Positions 19,033-28,688 of a DNA stretch of 35,865 nucleotides are shown piece after piece. A model generated the notes under the pieces. The model was not told the origin of the DNA, did not search any database, and saw nothing but the letters and a program-made list of their open reading frames with translations. The stretch covers positions 1 to 35,865 of the forward strand of contig JAJPXG010000001.1 in NCBI GenBank assembly GCA_021205565.1, in the 5' to 3' direction. Numbering within the stretch: position 1 is the first letter of the stretch; each line of letters starts with the position of its first letter. Made by a program: the position numbers and the translations under genes. This DNA comes from Lachnospiraceae bacterium (lineage in GTDB: Bacteria > Bacillota > Clostridia > Lachnospirales > Lachnospiraceae).

Positions 19033-20022
19033 TTATAGTCGTGATGATACCGCGGCGCGGTCCTCCTCAGAAATCTGCATCATGTCCATGGCCTGCTCGG
19101 CGCTCCAGCCCATGGTTTTCATCAGGCTTTTGATATTCTGCACCAGAGCTTCCAGACGGCCAAGCTGCCGCCCCTCCTGGAGTCCCTTCTGCTCGCCCTG
19201 GCGCAGAATGGTCTTCGCCTCATATTCCAGAATTTTTCCTCCCATAACAGCCTTCACTTCCTTCCTGATATTCTCGTATCCGGCCGCGAGATTGCCCACG
19301 ACCTTCTCTGTCATTTCAATAATCGTCTTTTTATAGTATGTACTGAGCTGCTCATGATATTCAAGATCATTCAGATGCCTCATAATCATCTGGTAGTCCG
19401 CTTTCAGCGTATTCAGCTTTTCTTCATTGGCATTGTATTCCTGCAGTTTCCTGTCGTAAGTGAAAATGTAAAACGGCAGCAGGAACAGAAGGTTTTTCTG
19501 CAGTAAATCATCCAGTGTATATTGCTGCATCTTTATCACTGGGATGTCATAAGTAAAATGCTGCTCCCTGAACTGAAAACGGATGTGCATCTGCTCCGGG
19601 GTGTTCCTCGTGCTTCTTAAAAAGAGAATGGCACAGTTGGGAATTGTTACTTCCAGGGTGTCACCTGAAATCTTCCCTTCATCCAGTGCGACCTGGGTAG
19701 AATACTCAAATATCCGTACCAGCATACTGCTGTCGGGATTCGTCTGACATTCCAGCAGGTACTTCCCAATTTTAGCTCCAATAATAGAGAAGCTTGCGTC
19801 CGTAATCCGCTTGTCTTCGCCGCCGTCCTGTTGGTTCAGGAAGTGTTCATTGGGAGAAAATACAACCTCTTCTTCTCCAGTATAATTTTCACCGAACACT
19901 TCGTTGACCAGCTGGATGACCAGTTGTCTGCAGTCATTTAAGAGGGTACGGAACACATCATCGTATGGAGTACCGATCTGTACTCCAGTGTCTTTGCCGG
20001 CTTTTTCAGCCATCGGCATCAC
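19033..20022 (-). CDS. PD-(D/E)XK nuclease family protein (Rpn/transposase_31-like)
   Basis: 'DDVFRTLLNDCRQLVIQLVNEVFGENY...KRITDASFSIIGAKIGKYLLECQTNPDSSMLVRIFEYSTQVAL'; C-terminal repeat of 'GEQKGLQEGRQLGRLEAL' style. Confidence 0.82.
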   Translation of the reverse strand: MMPMAEKAGKDTGVQIGTPYDDVFRTLLNDCRQLVIQLVNEVFGENYTGEEEVVFSPNEHFLNQQDGGEDKRITDASFSIIGAKIGKYLLECQTNPDSSMLVRIFEYSTQVALDEGKISGDTLEVTIPNCAILFLRSTRNTPEQMHIRFQFREQHFTYDIPVIKMQQYTLDDLLQKNLLFLLPFYIFTYDRKLQEYNANEEKLNTLKADYQMIMRHLNDLEYHEQLSTYYKKTIIEMTEKVVGNLAAGYENIRKEVKAVMGGKILEYEAKTILRQGEQKGLQEGRQLGRLEALVQNIKSLMKTMGWSAEQAMDMMQISEEDRAAVSSRL

Positions 20023-20293
20023 CGCCTTTTTCGTATTGTCGCCAGCTTGCGGCGCAATCTTCTGGAGTACAGTTTTATATTAACATAGTACAGGAAAATC
20101 CGCAAGATGGGTTTTACGAATCTCCTTCCGGCACTTAATACCACTATCCCGGTATACATTTATCGAAGCCCTTTACTTTTGTTTATAAATGTTTTATATA
20201 TTAAAAATGAATGCAGACGATGCTTTTGAGCCGGTCGGCGCTAAAAGTGCGCGGCGGCCGTCTGAGTGGGAAACTCTTAAAAACCGGGAGATA

Positions 20294-21167
20294 ATGGGTG
20301 AAATGAATAAACAGAAGCTGATCGAAGGTACAAAGACGTATCTGACGATTACGGTTGCGGCCGTGCTGATGGATATTGGGATTTACTTTTTCAAGTTTCC
20401 CAATAATTTTTCGTTTGGAGGCGTTTCCGGTCTGTCAGTCGTTTTAAACGATCTGCAGAGCGTGTTTTCTGCGTCACAGATCAACCTGATCATCAACATG
20501 GCGCTGTTAATTATAGGCTTTGTGATTTTGGGCAGGGATTTCGGAATCAAGACCGCATATGTGACAGTCCTGTCATCCATTCTGCTGAATGTGTTTGAGG
20601 CGGTATTTCCGATGGAGGAGCCCCTGACCGATCAGCCGGTGCTGGAGCTGGCCTTTGCCATCATGCTGGCGGCCCTGGCTGCGGCGATGCTTTTTAATGA
20701 GGACGCCTCCGGCGGCGGCACGGACATTGTCGCCATGATTGTGAAAAAAATACTCCACCATGAACATCGGTACGGCGCTGCTGGTGGTGGACGCGGTGAT
20801 TGTGGCGGCCTCGTTCCTGGTGTTTGATATGGAGACAGGTCTTTTCTCTGTCTGCGGCCTGGTGGCCAAGACACTTTTCGTGGACGGCGCGCTCGACCGC
20901 CTGAAGCTCTGCAAATATGTCACCGTTGTCTGCAGTGAGCCGGATCCGATCTGCGACTATATCCGGGACACGCTGCCCCGCAGCGCCACACTTTATCAGG
21001 CGGAGGGCCTTTACAGCCACCAGCATAAAACCGTCATTCTCTGCGCCCTTGACCCCAAACAGTCCGTGCTGCTGCAGAGATACATCCATAAAGTGGAGCC
21101 CAGCGCCTTCATGATGATTACCAAGAGCAGTGAAATTATCGGGAAGGGCTTCTATCAGGGGGCGTGA
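20294..21167 (+). pseudogene. YitT family (DUF161/DUF2179) membrane protein, frameshifted at an A7 run (about 20744-20750)
   Basis: Frame 1 ends '...TDIVAMIVKKILHHEH'; frame 2 continues '(YST)MNIGTALLVVDAVIVAASFLVFDMETGLFSVCGLVAK...'. Deleting one A gives MIVKKYSTMNIGTALL. Confidence 0.85.
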
Positions 21168-21790
21168 TACGCGCAGACGTCGTTTAAACAGCAGCGGTCG
21201 CAGTAGGGCTTCGTCCTGGCTGTGCAGACCGCTCTTCCGTGATCCACGAAACGGTGGCAGAGGTCGTTGCCCTCTTCGGGCGGAATGATATCCCGCAAAG
21301 CCTTCTCCACCTTCGCGGGTTCTTTGATGTTGTCCACCAGGCCGATGCGGTTGGCGAGGCGGATGCAGTGGGTGTCGGTGACGATGGCGGGCTTGCCGAA
21401 GTCGTCCCCCAGAATGAGGTTCGCGCTTTTGCGGCCTACGCCGGGAAGCTTTAAAAGCTCCTCCATGGCGTCGGGCACCTTCCCGCCGTAAACATCCCGC
21501 AGCATTTTCATGCAGGCGCTGATGTCCCTGGCTTTGCTGTGACCGAGGCCGCAGGGGCGCACGATCGCCTCAATATCGGCCACGTCAGCATCCGCCAGTG
21601 CTTCCACAGTCGGATATTTCTCATACAGCCCCTCCACCACGACATTCACTCTGGCGTCAGTGCACTGCGCCGCCAGCCGGACGCTGACCAACAGCTTCCA
21701 GGCGTCGTCATAATCCAGGGTGCAGTTCGTGTCGGGGTATTCTTTTTTCAGGCGCTCAATGACGATGAGCGCCAGTTCTTCTTTTGTCAT
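21155..21790 (-). CDS. nth: Endonuclease III
   Basis: HhH 'ELLKLPGVGRKSANLILGDDFGKPAIVTDTHCIRLANRIGL'; 4Fe-4S cluster 'C-x6-C-x2-C-x5-C' (CTARTKPYCDRCCLNDVC). Confidence 0.95.
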   Translation of the reverse strand: MTKEELALIVIERLKKEYPDTNCTLDYDDAWKLLVSVRLAAQCTDARVNVVVEGLYEKYPTVEALADADVADIEAIVRPCGLGHSKARDISACMKMLRDVYGGKVPDAMEELLKLPGVGRKSANLILGDDFGKPAIVTDTHCIRLANRIGLVDNIKEPAKVEKALRDIIPPEEGNDLCHRFVDHGRAVCTARTKPYCDRCCLNDVCAYHAP

Positions 21791-21941
21791 GGAGTTTCTT
21801 CCTTATTTTTCATTGGATGATCGTTGATCCCCTGGACTGCTTCATACTTCGTGTTTTTTGGCAGTTCCGGTATCAGCATTATAGCAATTCCGATCTGGAA
21901 AAGCAACCGGGCTTTTCCAAACAGTCTCTTTACTGTCAGGG

Positions 21942-21970
21942 TTGACGAACAAAAATCTGCGGCTTATAAT
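21942..21970 (+). promoter_or_regulatory. Sigma-A-like promoter TTGACG-17 bp-TATAAT
   Basis: -35 21942-21947, -10 21965-21970, upstream of the GT2 gene. Confidence 0.75.
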
Positions 21971-22076
21971 CTTCTTTAAAGCAGTGTGAATGAAAATCGC
22001 GTCAGCAAGATAAACGGATGGTGACGCCTGTGTCAGAATAGCGGCCAGATTTGTTTTTTTTCAGAAAGGGTAAGAT

Positions 22077-23492
22077 ATGGAACCGACAGTAAGTATTATT
22101 GTACCGATATATAACGCGGAAAAGACGCTCGCGCGCTGCGTAGAGAGCGTCTTAAAGCAGGCATACCGGGATTTTGAGCTGATATTGGTCAATGACGGCA
22201 GCAGCGATTCCTCTGCGGAAATCTGCGATTCATTTGCAAAAGATGACAGCCGTGTCAGAGCGATTCACAAAGAAAATACCGGTGTCTCGGACACGCGCAA
22301 CCAGGGCATTGCCGCGGCGCGCGGCACCTATGTACAGTTTATCGACAGCGACGACTGGATTGCGCCGGACGCGGTGGGGCTTTTCGTGCGCACGATGGAG
22401 GAGAATGACTGCGACATGGTCATCACGGATTTTTACCGGGTGAACGGGGAGCGCGTCTCACAGAAAGGCGCGATAGATACGGACGGCCTGATGGACCGGG
22501 CCACCTTCGCGCAGTATATGATGCAGAAGCCGTCGGATTTTTATTACGGCGTTCTGTGGAATAAGCTGTTCAAGCGCTCCATTCTTAAGGAGCATGAGAT
22601 GAAGATGGATACCTCCATCAGCTGGTGCGAGGATTTTATTTTCAATCTGGAATATATTCTTTATGTAAATAAAATCTACGCGCTCAAGGTGCCGATCTAT
22701 TATTATGTAAAGACGAAGGGCTCCCTGGTGTCGCAGGGCATGAGTATGAAAAAGACCATTCAGATGAAGCGGATGGTGTTTGCCTACTACAATAATTTCT
22801 ATAAGGAAGTCTTAAGTGAGGAGGATTATGAAAAACGCAGGCTCTCCGTCTACCGCTTTCTGATCGACGTCGCCGCGGATGGGACCATTTCTCCGATCGC
22901 CAATTATAAGCTGGGCGATGAGCGGACGAGTGTCAGTGACAGCGTCCGGACGGGCGAGGGGTTTTTCTTTGATATGTACCGTGAAATCAAAGTGCTGGAA
23001 AAGCTCTTTGATGTGGTGGCGCTGCGCAATGAGCTGCAGACGGACGATGTAAAGGTCCTGTTTTATCTCCATGAGTCCAGGGTGGACTGCACATTTAAGG
23101 AAACAGCGCGCATTCTGAATATGTCGCGGACACAGCTGTCTGCATCCTTACAGCGGCTGACGACGAAGGCACTGATCAAAGCGCCGGAGAAGCCGAAAAA
23201 GGCGGAGAAGGCGGCACTGAAGGAGAAGGAATCTGAGCTGCTGCAGGCAGCCGCGCAGGAGGCGGAGAGCGCACAGACCGTCAAAGAGGAAGAGAAGAAA
23301 AAGAAGAAGCGCCGCCCGGATATCAAAAAATATGTGATTTTGCCGGAGGCGGAGGGGATCCTTTCGGAGATCATGTCGGCTCTCTCGGATTTTGAGCAGA
23401 TTCAGTATGAAGGGTTTACCTTAGAGGAGATCGAGGAGTGTGAGAGGCTCAATGCACGGCGCAATGAGAATATTCGGAAGATGCTGGAGTGA
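22077..23492 (+). CDS. GT2 glycosyltransferase with C-terminal MarR-like winged-helix extension
   Basis: N-terminus 'VSIIVPIYNAEKTLARCVESVLKQAYRDFELILVNDGSSDSS...FIDSDDW'; C-terminus 'VKVLFYLHESRVDCTFKETARILNMSRTQLSASLQRLTTKALIK...LPEAEGILSEIMSALSDFEQIQYEGFTLEEIEECERLNARRNENIRKML'. Confidence 0.88.
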   Translation: MEPTVSIIVPIYNAEKTLARCVESVLKQAYRDFELILVNDGSSDSSAEICDSFAKDDSRVRAIHKENTGVSDTRNQGIAAARGTYVQFIDSDDWIAPDAVGLFVRTMEENDCDMVITDFYRVNGERVSQKGAIDTDGLMDRATFAQYMMQKPSDFYYGVLWNKLFKRSILKEHEMKMDTSISWCEDFIFNLEYILYVNKIYALKVPIYYYVKTKGSLVSQGMSMKKTIQMKRMVFAYYNNFYKEVLSEEDYEKRRLSVYRFLIDVAADGTISPIANYKLGDERTSVSDSVRTGEGFFFDMYREIKVLEKLFDVVALRNELQTDDVKVLFYLHESRVDCTFKETARILNMSRTQLSASLQRLTTKALIKAPEKPKKAEKAALKEKESELLQAAAQEAESAQTVKEEEKKKKKRRPDIKKYVILPEAEGILSEIMSALSDFEQIQYEGFTLEEIEECERLNARRNENIRKMLE

Positions 23493-23508
23493 GCATCTTC
23501 CTTTTTTG

Positions 23509-23540
23509 CAATTCGTCCCTCGAATCCAACAATTCGTCCC
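23509..23540 (+). promoter_or_regulatory. Tandem direct repeat CAATTCGTCCC x2, 21-bp period; putative LytTR-type operator
   Basis: CAATTCGTCCC at 23509-23519 and 23530-23540, upstream of the exporter pair. Confidence 0.6.
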
Positions 23541-23604
23541 CAAATCCCCTTAAAATTCATTTCCTGTGTTACCATATCCTCAGAAAGGAAATGGGAGGAA
23601 CATC

Positions 23605-25443
23605 ATGAACACATCCGATACGGAAAAATCCAAACCCAGATACAATATGTGGCAGAACAGCGCCTGGATGGTGCAAAATGCCTGGCGGGTGCATAAAAGC
23701 GTCCTCTTTCTGGTGCTGGCCCTGGCTCTTGTGACGGTAGGAATCACCACTGCGCAGACTCTGGTCGCGCCGGTAATTTTAGAGAAGGTGGAGGAAGCGG
23801 TGCCGCTTCAGGAGCTGTGCCTGACCATTCTCGGCTTTACGGCGCTGCTGTTTCTTTTGAATGGTCTGAACGGATACATCGCAGATAATACCATCTATGG
23901 CAGAATTGCCGTGAGAATAGATATTATCAAGATGATCAACCGAAAAAGCGCGGACACCTCTTATCCTAACCTGCTGGACACAACCTTCCTTCAGAGAAGG
24001 AAGAAGGCAAACTGGGCGACCGAGGGAAACAACAAGGCTGCCGAGGCCATCTGGGCCACCTGGGAAAAAATCCTGGGCGCACTGCTCGGCTTTATCGTAT
24101 ACCTGGTTCTGCTCTCCGACCTGCATCCGGGGCTTCTATGCCTGGCGGCAGCCACCGCGGCGGCGGGGTATTTTGTCAATAAAAAGGTGAATAACTGGAG
24201 CTATGTGCACAAGGATGAGGAATCCGGATATTTAAGCCGGATGGATTACACCGGTAAGGCCACGGTGGAGCGCAGATACGCCAAAGATATCCGGATTTTC
24301 GGCCTGCAAAGCTGGATTGAGGAGGTCTGGGAGAGCGGCTACCGCCTGTACCGTGATTTTCAGGTCAGAAAGGAGCGGCACCGCCTGTGGATCAATTTCG
24401 CGGATATGCTCTTAAGCTTTTTAAGAAACGGCGTGTCATACGCTTACCTGATCTGGCTGACCATTTCAAAGGGATTGACTGCGTCGGAATTTCTGCTGTA
24501 TTTTAACGCTCTCAGCGGGTTTACGGAGTGGGTGAAGCAGCTGTTAGAGCAGCTTGGCACGCTTAATACGCAGAGCCTGGATTTAAGCATGCTGCGGGAA
24601 TATCTGGAATGGCCGGAGCCCTTCCTCTTTGACGAGGGGAAGCCTTTGAGCGGGGACAGAAACGGCAGCTATGAGCTGAAGCTGGAGCATGTTTCCTACC
24701 GCTATCCGGAGGCAAATGAGGATACCATCCGCGGCATTGACCTGACCATAAAGCCCGGGGAAAAGCTGGCGGTGGTTGGCTTAAACGGCGCGGGCAAGAC
24801 TACGCTGGTGCGGCTCTTGTGCGGGTTCCTCGACCCCACGCAGGGACGGGTGCTTTTAAACGGCGAGGACATCCGCCAGTATAACCGGAGGGATTATTAT
24901 CAGCTGTTTTCGACGGTATTTCAGGATTTCTCCGTGCTGGACGCCACGGTGGCACAGAATGTCGCCCAGCGTGTGGACGGCTATGAAAAGGAAAAAGTGA
25001 CGACCTGCCTGAAAATGGCCGGCCTGACAGATAAAATCGCTTCCCTGCCGAAGGGCGTCGACACCCAGATCGGACGAAATATCTATGAGGACGGGGTGGA
25101 GCTTTCCGGCGGCGAGACGCAGCGCCTGATGCTGGCCAGAGCCTTATATAAAGACGGCCCCATTCTGGTGTTGGATGAGCCGACCGCTGCCCTCGATCCC
25201 ATCGCGGAGAACGATATTTACTTAAAATACAATGAAATGACTTCCGGCTGCACCTCCCTGTTCATTTCTCACCGCCTGGCCTCCACCCGCTTCTGCGACC
25301 GAATCATTTACATGGATCACGGGCAGATTTTAGAGGAAGGAACCCACGAGAGCCTGCTGGCGGCGCAGGGCGGATACGCAAATCTTTTTGAAGTGCAGAG
25401 CAGGTACTACACGGAAGGAGGAGAAGAGCATGGAGCAGAATGA
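23605..25443 (+). CDS. ABC exporter subunit 1 (TM and ATPase)
   Basis: Walker A GLNGAGKTT, signature LSGGETQRLMLARAL, Walker B ILVLDEPTAALDP; likely start MNTSDTEK at 23605. Confidence 0.92.
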   Translation: MNTSDTEKSKPRYNMWQNSAWMVQNAWRVHKSVLFLVLALALVTVGITTAQTLVAPVILEKVEEAVPLQELCLTILGFTALLFLLNGLNGYIADNTIYGRIAVRIDIIKMINRKSADTSYPNLLDTTFLQRRKKANWATEGNNKAAEAIWATWEKILGALLGFIVYLVLLSDLHPGLLCLAAATAAAGYFVNKKVNNWSYVHKDEESGYLSRMDYTGKATVERRYAKDIRIFGLQSWIEEVWESGYRLYRDFQVRKERHRLWINFADMLLSFLRNGVSYAYLIWLTISKGLTASEFLLYFNALSGFTEWVKQLLEQLGTLNTQSLDLSMLREYLEWPEPFLFDEGKPLSGDRNGSYELKLEHVSYRYPEANEDTIRGIDLTIKPGEKLAVVGLNGAGKTTLVRLLCGFLDPTQGRVLLNGEDIRQYNRRDYYQLFSTVFQDFSVLDATVAQNVAQRVDGYEKEKVTTCLKMAGLTDKIASLPKGVDTQIGRNIYEDGVELSGGETQRLMLARALYKDGPILVLDEPTAALDPIAENDIYLKYNEMTSGCTSLFISHRLASTRFCDRIIYMDHGQILEEGTHESLLAAQGGYANLFEVQSRYYTEGGEEHGAE

Positions 25444-27325
25444 AAAACAATTGTCCTTCAAAGACGCTCTGGACCGAAATCTGAGGGGCTGGAAAATTAT
25501 ATGGAACTATCAGCCGAAGCTGATGATCGCTTTTTTACTGCAGGCTGTTTTTGACGGCCTGGGCCCTTATGTGACAATTTATCTGTCGGCTTTGATTGTC
25601 GACGAGCTGGCAGGGGAGCGCTCCCCGGAGAGGCTTACCTTTCTCGTGATAGTCTGCCTGCTTGCCTCCGCAGCGGTGTTGATCGGCAGAGGTGCCCTGG
25701 GCCGGTGGGCGCAGGCGGAATCCGACTGCTTTTATCATCTGGAGGAAAAAATCTACATGGACAAGGCCGCCTCCATGGAGTTTGCCCGGATCGACAGCCA
25801 GAAGACCTATGATGTGTATTCGCAGATGAAACAGAACAGGCAGTGGATGAGCTATGGACTTTACCGGGATGTGTGGCACTTGCCGCAGTTGCTTAAGTCT
25901 TTGTTGCAGATTATGGGAGGCATTGGCCTGTCGGTGACGTTATTCTTAAAAAAAGTTCCGGCGGATCACGCACTTTCTTTTTTAAACAGTCCGCTGGCCG
26001 CTGTGGTTTGCCTGGGACTTATGCTTCTGATTGCTGTACTGTCACCGTTTCTGAGCAACCTGTCGGAAGGGTACTTGGTCCGGTACGCGCCGATGGCAAA
26101 GCTGGGCAACCGGCTGTTTGGGGCCTTCTTTTTCGCAACGCAGGAAGGAAAGCGGTGCGCGGATATGCGCATGTATCGACAGAATCAGAATGTGATCGAT
26201 CCGCTGATGAATTTATCAGATTCCTTTATGCCGGGCAGCGCCATCGCGAGGTGGTCCAAGGGTCGGAAGGGGATTCTGGCAGGTCTGTCGAAGGCTGTCT
26301 CCGCCATTATGACCGGTGTAGTTTACCTTTTCGTATGTCTGAAAGCCTGGGCGGGCGCCTTCGGCGTGGGCATGGTGACGCAATATGTGGGCGCCATCAC
26401 GAGACTGTTCGCGGGGGTCGCGGACTTTCTGGAGGCATGCGGGAATCTCAGGGCGAACGCCTCCTTCCTGGACACCACCTTTGAGTACCTGGATCTGCCC
26501 AATGAAATGTACCAGGGAAGCCTGACCACGGAGAAGCGCTCCGACCGGAACTATCAGGTGGAATTTAAAGACGTTTCTTTCAAATATCCGGGCAGCGAGA
26601 CCTGGGCGCTGCGCCATGTGAATATGAAATTTCAGGTGGGCAGCCGCCTGGCGGTCGTGGGGCAGAATGGCTCCGGCAAGACGACCTTTATTAAGCTGCT
26701 CTGTCGGCTCTACGACCCGACCGAGGGCGAGATATTGTTGAATGGAATCGATATCCGCAAATACCGCTACGAGGATTACATTCAGATTTTTTCCGTGGTA
26801 TTTCAGGACTTCCAGCTTTTTGCCCTGCCGCTTGGAGAGAATGTGGCGGGCAGCAGGCACTATGACAGGGCTGTGGTTTCCGACTGCCTGCAAAAAGCGG
26901 GCTTCGGGGAGCGGCTGTCCCACATGGAGAAGGGGCTGGACACTTATCTGTATAAAGATCTGGACAAGGAAGGCGTGGAGATTTCCGGCGGCGAGGCGCA
27001 GAAGGTCGCTATCGCGAGAGCACTTTATAAAAACGCGCCGTTCTTAATTCTGGATGAGCCGACCGCGGCCCTCGACCCCATTGCCGAGGCGGAAATCTAC
27101 GGAAAGTTCAACGAAATCGCCTCGGACAGGACGACGGTCTACATCAGCCATCGTTTGTCCTCCTGCCGCTTCTGTGATGAAATCGCGGTCTTCGATGCGG
27201 GCGCGGTGGTGCAGGAGGGCAGCCACGAGGAGCTGCTTCAGGACGCGGACGGGAAGTATTATGAGCTGTGGCACGCGCAGGCGCAGTATTATACCGAGGA
27301 GGCGGTGCGGGTGCTGTTAGGGTGA
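25430..27325 (+). CDS. ABC exporter subunit 2 (TM and ATPase)
   Basis: Walker A GQNGSGKTT, signature ISGGEAQKVAIARAL, Walker B LILDEPTAALDP; overlaps subunit 1; RBS GGAGGAG before ATG 25430. Confidence 0.92.
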   Translation: MEQNEKQLSFKDALDRNLRGWKIIWNYQPKLMIAFLLQAVFDGLGPYVTIYLSALIVDELAGERSPERLTFLVIVCLLASAAVLIGRGALGRWAQAESDCFYHLEEKIYMDKAASMEFARIDSQKTYDVYSQMKQNRQWMSYGLYRDVWHLPQLLKSLLQIMGGIGLSVTLFLKKVPADHALSFLNSPLAAVVCLGLMLLIAVLSPFLSNLSEGYLVRYAPMAKLGNRLFGAFFFATQEGKRCADMRMYRQNQNVIDPLMNLSDSFMPGSAIARWSKGRKGILAGLSKAVSAIMTGVVYLFVCLKAWAGAFGVGMVTQYVGAITRLFAGVADFLEACGNLRANASFLDTTFEYLDLPNEMYQGSLTTEKRSDRNYQVEFKDVSFKYPGSETWALRHVNMKFQVGSRLAVVGQNGSGKTTFIKLLCRLYDPTEGEILLNGIDIRKYRYEDYIQIFSVVFQDFQLFALPLGENVAGSRHYDRAVVSDCLQKAGFGERLSHMEKGLDTYLYKDLDKEGVEISGGEAQKVAIARALYKNAPFLILDEPTAALDPIAEAEIYGKFNEIASDRTTVYISHRLSSCRFCDEIAVFDAGAVVQEGSHEELLQDADGKYYELWHAQAQYYTEEAVRVLLG

Positions 27326-27346
27326 GTGCATATTTGCCCGAACTCT

Positions 27347-27649
27347 TCAACAATAATAACTGATCTTTTTGAAGTAGGAATACCATCTGTTTTCGATATC
27401 TGAATGTCTTGCTTCTATGACATCCATGATAACTCTTAATTTCCTTGCAGGTATTTGAGAATTATTATTGCTCAGCAGACATTTTCCACTTTTCGTGATC
27501 CATATTTTGGTAGCGCTTTCAGATGGATATCCTTCTGAAACATGCACATGAACCGGTTCCAGGGGATCACTTTCATTTGACCAGAAATAAATAAGGTAAG
27601 AACCTACTTTAAAAATTTGAGGCACGGTCGAACCCTCCTTCTCTGGCAA
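27347..27649 (-). CDS. DUF4160-like protein
   Basis: 'MPEKEGSTVPQIFKVGSYLIYFWSNESDPLEPVHVHVSEG' resembles the DUF4160 N-terminal pattern. Confidence 0.75.
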   Translation of the reverse strand: MPEKEGSTVPQIFKVGSYLIYFWSNESDPLEPVHVHVSEGYPSESATKIWITKSGKCLLSNNNSQIPARKLRVIMDVIEARHSDIENRWYSYFKKISYYC

Positions 27650-27923
27650 GGCGGATAATAATATGAGCTACGGATTCCAGATATTCCTGGAGGTGTTTGA
27701 TTTCTTCTTCGGAGAAGCCGTCAATGTCAGCCCATCTGTAAGAGGGTAAATAACATGCAGCAGAATGAAATCCTCCGTATACAGGTTTTTCAAAGTATAC
27801 TTTTACAGTCTCTGCACTGTTTTCCATATAAGCATCTGAGTGAACAACTTCAGTTTTATCTTCGAGCGTCATAAATGGATACATCATAATCTTACAAACC
27901 TTTCCGGGAAAATATTGAATCAA
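27609..27923 (-). CDS. Small hypothetical protein overlapping and preceding the DUF4160 gene (putative partner)
   Basis: ORF overlaps 27347-27649 by 41 nt; preceded by a canonical promoter. Confidence 0.65.
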   Translation of the reverse strand: MIQYFPGKVCKIMMYPFMTLEDKTEVVHSDAYMENSAETVKVYFEKPVYGGFHSAACYLPSYRWADIDGFSEEEIKHLQEYLESVAHIIIRLAREGGFDRASNF

Positions 27924-27939
27924 ATGTTCTATATGTGTG

Positions 27940-27968
27940 ATTATACCTTTTGAGAAGCTTCATTTCAA
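27940..27968 (-). promoter_or_regulatory. Promoter TTGAAA-17 bp-TATAAT (minus strand) for the small two-gene module
   Basis: + strand TTTCAA 27963-27968 and ATTATA 27940-27945. Confidence 0.75.
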
Positions 27969-27974
27969 CTCTTT

Positions 27975-28673
27975 TCAGGTTAAATCAATAATCGCCCGGT
28001 TTAAGCCCTCATACGCGCCCCTGGGCAGCGGCAGCGCCGTGCCATCAGCAAGGATGACCTCCTTTTTGGTGACGCGGCGCACCTGATTCAGATTGATAAT
28101 ATAGGCGCGGCCCACGCGCAGAAAGCTCTCGTCGAGCTCCTTCTCGAAATCGCTTAAGGTGCGCCTGACGGTATATTCCTCCCTGGCGCAGACCGTCACA
28201 TAATTCTGGTGCACCTCCAGATAGCGGATTTCATAAAAGGGAATCCGCACCATCTCGCCGGAGATATCCAGAATAAGGCTGCGTCCGGTCTGCCTGCACT
28301 TCTCGACGGCGCGGTCTAAAACCTGAAAGAGCTTCTCCTGATTTAAGGGCTTCATCAGATAATGCAGCGCCTCCACCTCGTACCCCTCCGCGATATAGTC
28401 GGAGTATCCCGTGACAAAAATAATCTGCACCGCCTGATTCTCCCGGCGGATCTGCCTCGCCAGCGTGACGCCGTCCATGGCGCCCATCTCGATGTCCAGT
28501 AAAAGGATGTCGAAGTCCTTTTCCTCCGCGTAGCGGAATAAAAAGCTCTCCGCGGAAGGGAAGGATTCGATGCGGACGGTTGTCTGCCGTTCATCAGCCC
28601 ACTGCTCAATCAGCCGGATATCATATTGTAAATCGATCGGGCTGTCGTCACAGACCGCGATGTGGTAAGCCAT
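27975..28673 (-). CDS. LytTR-family response regulator
   Basis: Receiver 'IAVCDDSPIDLQYDIRLIEQW...DILLLDIEMGAMDGVTLA'; LytTR domain 'IRYLEVHQNYVTVCAREEYTVRRTLSDFEKELDESFLRVGRAYIINLNQVRRV'. Confidence 0.93.
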   Translation of the reverse strand: MAYHIAVCDDSPIDLQYDIRLIEQWADERQTTVRIESFPSAESFLFRYAEEKDFDILLLDIEMGAMDGVTLARQIRRENQAVQIIFVTGYSDYIAEGYEVEALHYLMKPLNQEKLFQVLDRAVEKCRQTGRSLILDISGEMVRIPFYEIRYLEVHQNYVTVCAREEYTVRRTLSDFEKELDESFLRVGRAYIINLNQVRRVTKKEVILADGTALPLPRGAYEGLNRAIIDLT

Positions 28674-28688
28674 GGCGGTTCCTCCTTT

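Noticed and set aside
20744-20752. Programmed -1 ribosomal frameshift in the YitT gene
   Set aside because: Restoring the frame needs a net +1 move (or loss of one A), not -1, and there is no reason for YitT to need two products. Homopolymer indel or slippage is simpler.
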